Of a DNA stretch of 64,000 nt, positions 23,060 to 32,975 are shown piece after piece; position 1 is the first letter of the stretch; each line of letters begins with the position of its first letter. The stretch is from Carex sylvatica. Lineage: Eukaryota; Streptophyta; Magnoliopsida; Poales; Cyperaceae. Location of the stretch: NCBI GenBank assembly GCA_964058845.1, contig CAXKVR010000285.1, positions 38,751-102,750 on the forward strand. Direction: 5' to 3'. Below the pieces are notes generated by a model. That model ran no database searches. It was not told where the DNA came from and saw nothing but the letters and a program-made list of their open reading frames with translations. The position numbers and the translations under genes are program-made.

Positions 23060-24209
23060 ATCGGTATTCATGTGATCTATATTGGATGAACTTGGTACCA
23101 ATTTCTATAACTTTGTGGGGATTGGTACCTTTTATTGGTATGAAGTTGTGCTAATATAGTTGTAGGAACTATAGTGATTTAATAAATTGCTTGCTAAATC
23201 TAAATCTCTCTTCTCTGATTGTTTTTCGTCAGAGTTCTTATGCTTTGGATGTGAATAATTGACTCTGTATCTGAGATAAATTCAGTTAAGTGCTGGATCC
23301 ACTTAACAGCCCCATTAATCCATTAGTTAACAATTGTTAAATAAATAGAACTGCATAAGAATAATTTCAAGAATTTTTTGAAAGTTTGATACTTCCACAT
23401 ATTACTGACATCTCTTCGGGAGATCTTTGTTACTAAGAAATCTTTGGAATATTTTGAACCATTTATGAACATTACTGTCTCTACTAGAATCTGACTTGTA
23501 CAGTATCTGGCCAGGCTCGGTACCAGTACGTTACCAGTTGTCACGTAACAAATGAAAGAGCTTCGGCTTTCTGTTGTTCTTTTTCGTTCTGAATTGGGGG
23601 TAGAATATATGATTGCTTATTAGATCTAACTTATTTTTTTTACTTCTCAATGAGCCTGACCCTGTTGGTGCATATGAAATTATGAAGTATATTTCTATGT
23701 TTGTGCTTGTGTTTGCCTTCTTATCTTCTATGCACACAAGGTGTTCGGTGAAATTCCCAAGTGACTCTTTTGCCTTTCTATTAGTAGGTAGAAGGCCCAA
23801 TAACGCTCATTAGCTTATATGACAGGGAATTTTTTTAATTAAGAACTCAAAATTTCATCGTTTTTGTACCATTTCATTTTGATCATTTTAAGATGATAAC
23901 CATATATTGATCTGTTTTATAAGAGCTGGAGTTTAATCTATTAACTTCCCACTTTATATGAATTTACCAGTATTGGGTTATAGCAAGTCCTGAAATCTAA
24001 TTGACAGGCAAATAAAACCAATAAAATACCCCTCTTTGCCAACTCTAATTATCAATATCATAAATTACAGTTGTAGAATAGTGATTTTCAAGATACTAAG
24101 AGTTTGTATCAGATATCTTTATACTGAGAATCTGTATAGGAAATTTAGAAAATAAGTTTTTGAAAATTAAATGAAACAAGCAAATACTTTCTTTCTCTAG
24201 ATCTCTCTC
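23060..24209. other. Elongin-C 3' flank and intergenic sequence
   Basis: AT-rich sequence with no conserved reading frame. The two flanking genes converge here, so both 3'-UTRs should lie in this interval. Confidence 0.5.
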
Positions 24210-25903
24210 TTAGCTCGCATAGTTAATAGGAGAATACATGGGATTACTCAGTAACACATTACTGTTAGGCAGAGTAGCCCTTCCTTCTCTCTTTACAACA
24301 CTATTCTTACCATGGTTGCTAACATTTTTTACCGACCGGTACTGGTAATTATGCAGAGGAGTAGAATTGCTATCGAGCACATGCAAGATAACCACCATGA
24401 AAACAGAGCATGCGAACATGGGTATCGGGCCAAAGATCCAAAGAAGCAAAGTTGTGGCGAAGTACAAAGCCCGTAAACCCATTGACCAAAAATTGCCGCC
24501 TCGTATTATCGCTGTCTGTACATAGCTCACTGGTATATCTGAATCTAGCGTAGACATGAGAAAACTCGCATGAACATAGTATCTGCAAAAACAGAGAACA
24601 AGAATTCAGTCCTGATATAGAGTTTACTGGTACCATATTAACTGAACTTAAAGAGAATTTGAAGCTTAATTAACCAGAAATGGTACCTAGGGGTGTTCAT
24701 GGTATCCAGTTTATTTGGTTTTCAACTCAACCACAAGTTTTGAATTAAATGGTTGGTTTCTCGGTTTAAATAGCTTGATTTGGTTGAATTTTTGAAGTAC
24801 TTCAGTTTTTTACATTTGGTTTGGTTTGATTTCTCTTATTTCGGTTCGACTGATATATATCTTGATATTTATTTCTATGATTATTAAATATATTTATGTA
24901 TATATTGAGTTTTAGCCTTTTGAAATTTAATATCTTTTATTTTAGTTCAACCAAACAAACTGATATTAAACTTTGATTTTTTTTTGGTTCAGCTGTTATT
25001 CGGTTGACTAGTTTAATTCAGTTGCTTCGGTTAAATTTTTGAAAACGAATAAAATTTTGAGTTGACTATTTTAATTCAATTTTAACCAAACCAACCATTG
25101 GAACACCCCTAATGGAACCCAAATAAAATCACATCAGATAATGCTTGCCTGGTGGAGTGAATGAAGCAAGTGAATGCTGAGAGAAAGCAAACGAGCAAAG
25201 CAATGTACTTAACCGAGGCGATGGTCTGCCTGGTATCGCCATAAATTATACTGTTCGTGAAAATTGACGATGTGCTACCAGCCCAGGCACCAATGAGCGA
25301 ACTCAGAGCAATCGAAAGAGATGCCAAGTTGCTTGATGCCGATATATTGCTCGCTATTACCGACATTGCCAACCCTGTCTCCTCTGGGCTCATCTGCAGA
25401 GAAAAAGAAAGAGGTCGATTATTATTCTAATAGGGCAGAAAATAAGTAATTTTGATCAAAAAATTATTTTTCCAAGTACATAATAAGGTCAGGAAATATA
25501 TCTTTATGAATAGAATTTAGATTTATAATCTGATAGTAGATACAAGGTGTTAATTTCAATTCAGAGGTTGTTTTCTTTCCAATTTTTATGATGATTTTTT
25601 TTGGTGTGTTTAAAGGTAAGTTCTTATTCTGAGTCAAATATTTGCTCTGATCAAAGAAAATATCTCCCCTAATTTCTAAAAGAAGGGAAAAAAAGAAAAA
25701 GAAAAAGGTATTTTTTTATTATTCATTTCTCTAACCTGCATCATACGCTCGACCCATGCCCGCTTGTTGTGGTTCTCATACCCGACAACTGTTTTATGGG
25801 GGTACCGAAGAACCCGGTACAGAAGCATGAGATGGTACACAAACATTATTGCTAACCCGCATGGTACCAGTACCAAGTCTATGGATCCTTTGTTCAACCA
25901 CAT
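24210..25903 (-). CDS. DUF599 multi-pass membrane protein, 3 exons with a GC-AG intron
   Basis: Exons at 25736-25903, 25149-25393 and 24210-24582 (right to left) join in frame to 261 residues. The hallmark GYENHNKRAWVERMM of DUF599 is at 41-55, with SNISAS at 71-76, IYGDT at 106-110 and RGGNFWSMGLRALYFAT at about 165-181. Hydrophobic segments lie at about 7-29, 78-93, 117-134 and 176-207. The biochemical function of DUF599 is not established. Intron 2 has donor CAG|GCAAGC instead of GT, and family-conserved sequence (STR-YYVHASFL) is restored only by this junction. A 424-bp MITE fills most of that intron. A (CT)n tract just upstream of the ATG gives a (GA)n 5' leader. Confidence 0.92.
24688..25111. 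mobile_element. hAT-like MITE, 424 bp, in DUF599 intron 2
   Basis: Ends TAGGGGTGTTCATGG and CCATTGGAACACCCCTA are inverted. The 8-bp flanks ATGGTACC (24680-24687) and ATGGAACC (25112-25119) match at 7 of 8. Family members are at 1801-2117 and 7486-7787. Confidence 0.85.
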
Positions 25904-27506
25904 CTCTCTCTCTCTCTCTGTCTCTCTCTACTTCACATTTTGATCAGAACCTTTAATTCCATTGTATAGAGAGTACTCAGAGCACCTCAACCTAGAGAGC
26001 TAATGCTTTCTTGTACTGGTATAGAAAACAAATTGAATGCCTACTTGTTTACATTTAGTTGCTTGTGAGTGTACAAATTTTGGTATTAGTTGAGAAGTTG
26101 GCAAGGCAAGATAACTCAAATGGATGCTTCAATGCCTCAATCGGGTCGGTTTTGTTAAGATCTTAATTCAAACCCAATAAGCTATAGCTAATTAATTTTG
26201 AACTACCAATTGACCACCAATTTACCAGGGCAAAAAATTAAGGAATATATTTTCCTTTGAGATATTTATAAAGAGTTGAATAATAATGTGTTTTTTTTTC
26301 TTTCAATTATTTATGTTTGAATTTCTTGATGGGTTATCGGGTTTTGGAGCATCCATTGTATATGATCTTGCTTTATAAGAGTTTGCTTGCACTCAACTTC
26401 CTAAATTGGAGAGGTGCAAGTGTTTAGTGTTTCTTAAAGGAGTCAACAAATGTGCATCATCACATGACCTATGTCTGTATTGGAATTTAATCCTTGCTGT
26501 TATTTTTGTTTTTTCTTCCTGTAGAAATAGAAAGTGAACTTTTCGGATATATCCTCGTAAAGTAAAATATAACAAAAAGGGTTTTGTTGCATATAGGATA
26601 CATATAATAATTGACGAAAACAAAGTAAAGACCAACATTGAAAGTCAATGATTATAAAAAACTATTCTCAAATTATAAATTGACTTACCTAATTTATATA
26701 ACTTTTCTCAAATTTAATGAATAAATTGGCTTACCGAATTTATATAACAACTACTGTTTAGTCGTTTACAGAGTACAAACACGCAATCTATAAAAATGGG
26801 GATTCCAGATTCTCTGTGGCTCATGAAATGCAGCCGCTGTTGTGCAGACTGATAATATTCCAATTGAAAGTACGAACGGCATTATTAATTTGGTTCCATG
26901 GATATTATTAATTTGATGAGAAATTATTATAACAAGAATATTAATATATTGGAGTGCTAACAATATATCGTCTTAAAATCAATTAATTAAGGCTCGTTTG
27001 GATGCTAGTATAATATATAATAATTGATCATTTGTGTGCAATTCAAATGAAATCGTTATATTAGTTTTTTACATTATTTTTTATTGATGGTCAAATTAAA
27101 ATAATATCATACTTTCCTTTCTTATTATAACGTATTAGAGCAAATCTCATCATTGTCAAATTTAGCCACGTTATATTACGAAATAGTTCTATACATTTTG
27201 ATTGTATTTAACCTCGGAAACAAAAGAGAGGAAGTTGATTTTTCATATAAAAATCTCCATATATAAATAATAATAATAATAATCACACTGCTTACATGTT
27301 GATTCTTGATCAAATAAATCTAAAAAAAATAATATCTTCAACAAATCAGCTAGCTAGCGGTTCCATATATAATCACAAACCCTAAAATGGTAACATATAT
27401 ATTTCACATCTTAAGTTGAGCCAAAAAAAAGAATTAACTTCTATTAAGCATATATAATAGCATATATCATAAGACAAAAAAATTTAAGAAAGAAAATTAA
27501 TTAAGA
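25904..27506. other. Intergenic, no gene seen
   Basis: This holds the promoter side of the DUF599 gene ((CT)n at 25904-25930 on the plus strand) and the 3' side of the kinase-like gene. It is AT-rich with a (TAA)n tract near 27265-27283. No conserved reading frame or bounded transposon was found. Confidence 0.5.
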
Positions 27507-28562
27507 TCATGAAGCACATAGTTCCATTTCTAACCTATTTAAGATGGCCACCACCTCTGCCATCAACAGTCGGTACCCCCGGCTATTCCCTACACATGCC
27601 GACGCCACCTTTGCCATCCTTACCAAAACCCTAATCTCCATAAATGGAAATGGCAACCTCTTGTCCAACACCTCTTCAAATCTAGAAACCCTAATCAGAG
27701 GTAGAGCCCACTCCACCAGCCTCCCCCCTTCACACCTTCTCCCACTAAGCATCTCCAAAATAATCACCCCAAATGCATACACATCATTCTCTTTGCACAC
27801 CTCATACCCTTCCTTATCGACATATCCGGCCATGCTTTTTCTCTCCTCTTCGCCTTGAAGAAGAAACCCTAACCCGTAGTCGCTAACCCTAGCAAAATAA
27901 TCCTTGTCAATGAATACATTGCACGGTTTTAAGCAACCGTGTGCTATGCCAAGAGCAGTTGATGCGTGCAAATGTTCGAGCCCACGTGCAATACCTGTAG
28001 CAATCTTGACACGTGTGCGCCAGCTCAGCTGACGCATCAGTTGCCCATCATCAACACCGACACCGTACAAGAAACTTTCTAGGGTTTTCTCCTGGACATA
28101 CTCATATATGATGATGCGCTCTCCTGGGGCTTCGGCATAGCCAAGTACCGGTACAATGTTTGGGTGACTAGCAGCAAAAGAAAGTGATTTTATGGCCCGA
28201 GAGAAAGTGGGGCCCGGGTGACTAAGGACTAAACGAGAGTGGAGGCGCTTTATGGCAACTGAATTTCCAATGTCAGGAGCGGTTGATGCTTTATAAACGG
28301 TACCGAAACGACCTTTTCCAATGAGTCGAGAGTGATGAAAGCTGTCAGTGGCGGCCTCGAGGTCCGCCATTGGAAATGGTCCCACACGCAGAAGTGCGGT
28401 TACGCTAGTGTCGTCAGCTGTGGCACAAGTAGAGCTAGGTTGTCGTCGATTCTTGTAACATAGGAAGAGGAGAGACATGATTATGACAAGGAGGAAAGAG
28501 AGCGAGATGGCGATGATTGCGTAATCAGAAAGCATAAGAGCAAAGTGTTGATGGTAAGTCAT
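27507..28562 (-). CDS. Membrane-anchored receptor-like protein kinase fold, probable pseudokinase
   Basis: A single exon of 351 residues. One hydrophobic helix (about 14-36) is followed by basic CYKNRR, then a kinase domain from about 75. The glycine loop IGKGRFGTVY (81-90) and VAIK lysine (K105) are intact. The HRD motif reads H208-G-C210, so the catalytic aspartate is cysteine; K212 and N215 remain. DFG reads D228-Y-G, and the APE region is not recognisable (YVDKEGY). Subdomain IX DVYAFGVIILEML is intact. It has almost no extracellular part. Similar kinase-like proteins act as scaffolds or allosteric partners at the plasma membrane. ATP may still bind, but phosphotransfer is unlikely. The partner is unknown. 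The frame is intact throughout, so this is not simple decay. Confidence 0.87.
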   Translation of the reverse strand: MTYHQHFALMLSDYAIIAISLSFLLVIIMSLLFLCYKNRRQPSSTCATADDTSVTALLRVGPFPMADLEAATDSFHHSRLIGKGRFGTVYKASTAPDIGNSVAIKRLHSRLVLSHPGPTFSRAIKSLSFAASHPNIVPVLGYAEAPGERIIIYEYVQEKTLESFLYGVGVDDGQLMRQLSWRTRVKIATGIARGLEHLHASTALGIAHGCLKPCNVFIDKDYFARVSDYGLGFLLQGEEERKSMAGYVDKEGYEVCKENDVYAFGVIILEMLSGRRCEGGRLVEWALPLIRVSRFEEVLDKRLPFPFMEIRVLVRMAKVASACVGNSRGYRLLMAEVVAILNRLEMELCAS

Positions 28563-29365
28563 GAGATAATGAGATTCTTCTTCTCTCTTTTTTTGGGAGG
28601 GGGGATGGTGACAGTGTTGACAGAATGCTCATGCTTGGTTTACTGATTTGTTTATTTAAATATGTATTTTTTTATGGGTTGGTAGGAAAGTTTGCAAGTC
28701 CTTTATTCTTGTTGACATCATACCATTATTTTTATATTTTACTTTTGATAGTGGTGGTAGTATTATCAGCTATGAAATGGAATTTGTTAGGTTCTGATAG
28801 GTTAATCAGTTTTGACTTAATTAATTAGTTGAGTAATGAATTTTCTTGGTTATGTTTGGTGTAGGTTGGCCACCTAATTAACTTTTTGCGCATTATATAT
28901 AAGATTGTTATTTAATAGAATATAATCATATTAATTTTATTATTATTATTTTTTCTTCAGTTTGCAGAAAAAATAATAAATGATGTTAAACAAAACAGAA
29001 ATATAAATTAGTGATTCTGTTACTGAACCACGTACGAAAACAATATGAATGTTGGTCAATCTAATGTGTATCATTATTAATTTAATTTGAAGTATAATTT
29101 AGTTGAACGATATTATTAATTATGACCGATGGCATGCGTCTATGATTCTCGCTGTATTGAGGGGAAGTATATAAAATAATATTTTTTAACATTAGGAGAC
29201 ACGTACGTACGTACGTACGTATAAAAATATTTTAATTTGAAGGATTCCACTGAAAACACTTATTTTAATTGTTCAATGCTGAGAGATATGGTTGATTGAT
29301 CTAATTGGTTCATTATTGTAATAAATTAGAAGTTGAGGGGTAAAACCTTGAAAATTGATATCTTT
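28563..29365. other. Kinase-like gene upstream region
   Basis: No gene is seen. A CT-rich leader lies next to the start codon on the plus strand, and an (ACGT)n run is at about 29201-29220. Confidence 0.5.
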
Positions 29366-30040
29366 CTAGTACAGTACAGAAAACACGACCGTACATGATA
29401 TATTATACATGAATGAGAAAAAAAAAAGGATATTAATAGTGTGAAATAGGAGGAGATGCTTGTGCGAAAAAAAGCTCAAACATATACTTTTGTACATGAT
29501 TTCATAATATTAAACCGCGCATGATAGATTATAATTGTACATTGTTAGTGAAAAGCCGTGTATGATTTATTACCAATCTCCAATCTCCAATTACGGATTA
29601 TTTCTTTTTAAACCGTGTAGTCTTTGTTCTCACTTTCTCATCTAACCCTGCTCAAAATTAATTTCTTATACCAATCGATCGCCTCCTCGCTATGCGTGCT
29701 TTTTCACGTTCTGCCCCTTAAATCTAATTTAAGTCTAACCCCTCTCCACTGTCTCTTCATCTCACTCTACTCTTCATTTTGTTATCAACCATCACATTGT
29801 GAAGGTTTAATCACAAAAAGTTACGAATAACCTTGAAAATATGTATCAATGTATGTATATATAAATTTCGTGTTTCTTAATGGTCAGAATAACACATGGA
29901 TGCTAACAAGCACATTAAAAAAAATATAAATTTAAAACAAATGTATACGGTTTTTAACAAATGACCATGTATAAATCCTATTTAGAGGGTTTCTGTTTTT
30001 TCGCATCTATATGTCTATTCTTGACCCCAGTGATCCAGTC

Positions 30041-31601
30041 GGGAGAATGTACAAATTGTCCTTTATTTTTAAACCAATAAACAAAATATTTCTCTTCATA
30101 AATTATTAACAAAATGTCATTGTGGACTCCACTTTTTCCTCCCTTTTCTCTCTCTCTCACTACTTCTCATTTATTCTCCATCATTTTTATTTGGTTATTC
30201 AACATACCAACAAATATAATACACATTTTCTTGTTGCATAATATGTTATGTTTTATTTAAGAAATCAATCTCCTTGTGTAATTTTTTATTTCAAATAGAG
30301 AATTATGCAACAGACTATAAACTATAAAACGCATCAAGATTGATTTCTTATTTGATGTTGGCGATTAAATTACTTTTAATGTAAAGATTGTAATAAAATT
30401 ATTTTTTATTATGTTATTAATATTTTCTACTAGATCCATGAAGTCTGTAGCGAATATTATTTTCTTAATATTTTGTACTAGTGTTTGCGGCACATAAAGG
30501 CCAACCTTAAGAATTTTTATAAAATAGGATATATGCATCATATATATCATATTTATAACATTTGATTGTAAATTTAGTTTCGTTTTATAAATTATCATAA
30601 TAGTCAAAAGTGAAAATTTATTAAATGAACTTCTTAACAGCTTATGTTATGAAACTTCTCAAAAAAAAAGAAAAGAAGATAGAACTTCATAACAAGATCA
30701 TGCTAAATTTATAATTTTAGTAAAATTTTGTATTTTTTGTTGTTATTATATTTTAAACTGTTAATGCTCAATATTCAGTCTGTATAGAGTAGGAACAAAG
30801 TTTGCATTTATTGTTGTTATTATGTTTTTTTTTGTTATATCATTTTTTCAAGCTTGCGTACAGGAACATATTTTTTTATATCATATTTGCATGCATCCTT
30901 TTATATTATGTTTTTGATAATCTATTTACTACTATTGTTATGTTAAATTCAACTATTTAAATTTCAATTCTCGTTTCTGGTACGATATTTTTTTTCCTAT
31001 TACACATTTCAAATTGGTACAAAGAATGTATGGGGTTGTTATTCATTTTAATTAATGTCATGGAGCTAATTTAACACATCATGAAACAATCTCAATGCAA
31101 TTTAATCAGCAACAAAAATTAATAAATATCTGCTACAGCCTACAAACTTTATGGATAAAGTACAAAATATTAAGAAAATAATATTCGCTACAGACTTCAT
31201 GAATCTAGTAGAAAATATTAATAACATAATAATAAATAATTTTATTACAATCTTTACATTGAAAGCAATTTAATCACCAACATTAAATAAGAAACCAATC
31301 TTGATATGTTTTATATTTTATGGTCTGTTGTATAATTCTCCATTTGAAATAAAAAATTACATAAGGAGATTGGTTTCTTAAATAAAATAAATTATACAAC
31401 AAGAAAATGTGTTTTATATTTGTTGGTATGTTGCATAACCCTTCATTTTATATAAAAATGATGGAGAGTAAATGGGGAGAAGTAAGAGGGAGAGGAAAGA
31501 GAGGAGAAAGTGGAGCCCACAAGGGCATTTTGTTAATAATTTATGAAAATGGGTATTTTGTTTGTTGGTTTGATAATGAAGGACAACTTGTACATTCTCC
31601 C
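30041..31601. mobile_element. Long-TIR Mutator-like foldback element, copy 2 (1561 bp)
   Basis: It begins GGGAGAATGTACAAATTGTC and ends GACAACTTGTACATTCTCCC, minus minor mismatches. The two arms are inverted copies for several hundred bases. Flanks GATCCAGTC (30032-30040) and GGCCCAGTC (31602-31610) match at 7 of 9. It is homologous along its length to 5081-7065 and lacks the nested MITE. No transposase is present. Confidence 0.85.
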
Positions 31602-31921
31602 GGCCCAGTCATAAGTTATACACGGTATGTTCAGAACCGTGTTGTTCATTGTGCACGGTCTATTCTCTATATATATAACCGTGTTTTTCAGAATTTTTAT
31701 AATTTGTGGCTCTTCGATCACTGCACTATCTTTTAATTCCCACTGCCCTCATGTCCAATCAAATAACTCTCTCCTTTCCCTTAAATCATCTCTCTCTTAG
31801 AGTTTTGGTTTACTTGTCTCTTTGAAAGATCTCTCTTAGAGTTTTGGTGCTGCTTTCTTTGAAAGCTCACTATAGAGTTCATTTTTTTTTTTTTCTAAAC
31901 TAGGTTAGTTTTTTCGTTAGT

Positions 31922-32128
31922 ATGGATGATTTGAACAAGGAGGTCAAGATGAATCGTGGAAGACTCAAAATGAAGGATTTTCTCCTTCCCATTCGTTTTG
32001 AGTCTTTCTTCGTTTGGTCTTCATCATTGCCGTGGAAACGAGGTAGGAGGATTTGGAGGCCGTCCCCGATGCGGGGTAGGAAGCCAAAACAAAGCGAAGA
32101 AAGGCTTACAACGATGGAGAGAGAATAG
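31922..32128 (+). CDS. Small unrecognised reading frame inside the CACTA-like element
   Basis: 68 codons, opening MDDLNKEVKMNRGRLKMKDF and rich in basic residues. A CT-rich leader with a duplicated TCTCTCTTAGAGTTTTGGT motif (about 31790-31850) precedes it, as in plant 5' leaders. It may be part of a captured gene or chance. No family was recognised. Confidence 0.2.
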   Translation: MDDLNKEVKMNRGRLKMKDFLLPIRFESFFVWSSSLPWKRGRRIWRPSPMRGRKPKQSEERLTTMERE

Positions 32129-32975
32129 GAGTTTCTCTTGAAGATGTACATCAGGTAATCTTGGAATTTCTGTGTTAATCTTTAATTTCTAAATTTTTTG
32201 TAAAGTTCTGAATAGATTTTGTAAATTTTTTTCTGTTGCATGACCTGAATTTACTTTGTAGATTATAATAGGGTCCTTCTTCTACAACCTAGGAAACCAT
32301 GAAGAAGTCCAACATTTGAAGTAGAAGATGTTAAAGATGCAATCTAAGAAATGAAGAGGTCCGATATTCATATACTACTGGGAACTTGGCTTTGGCTTTG
32401 AAACATGATTTAATATTTAGAAAATATTTGAACTTCCAAAGTAAGGTAATATATGTATATGTAATAATTGTTTATACTTGTTGAATGTATATGTATAAGT
32501 ATAATAATTATTTCAATTTGCTTAATGTTGAATGAATATAATTGATTTTTGTATGCTATGATGTTGAATATATATTGACTTACGGATGTGTAATATTAAT
32601 TTGTATGTTTACTGGCTAGCAAATATGGGTGCTAGTCTATTATAAATTGTTTGAAAAAAATATACACGGTTCTAAATAACAAACTGTGTATGGTTATGAA
32701 AATAATACACGGATGACTTGTAGAAACCGTGTGTATATACCTAGTTAATGTACACAGTTAATTTGACTATGTAAAAACCTCCATTTTCAGCGCCTTTTTT
32801 TTTTTTAGATCTGACACGGTTGAATTTGTTAATAGTGTATATTAGATCTATATAGACATGGTTCGGAAACTATGTACAATTTACCCCCTATTCATACACG
32901 ATGCTCGCCGATACAGTCACAAAATCATGTGACATTAGCTTTTCAGACCATGTATGGTTGCGTTTTTTGTACTAG

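Larger units (their letters stand above)
29366..32975. mobile_element. CACTA-like element with accgtgta subterminal repeats, about 3.6 kb
   Basis: Left end CTAGTACA, then after a 5-6 base insertion AAAACACGACCGTACATG. The inverted right end reads CTAGTACA then AAAAACGCAACCATACATG. The candidate 3-bp flank is TTT on both sides. Many ACCGTGTA/TACACGGT-type repeats occur at 29390-29615, 29945-29970, 31615-31685 and 32665-32960, in both orientations, as in CACTA subterminal regions. The usual CACTA start itself is absent, so the class is tentative. A foldback MULE is nested inside. Confidence 0.6.
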
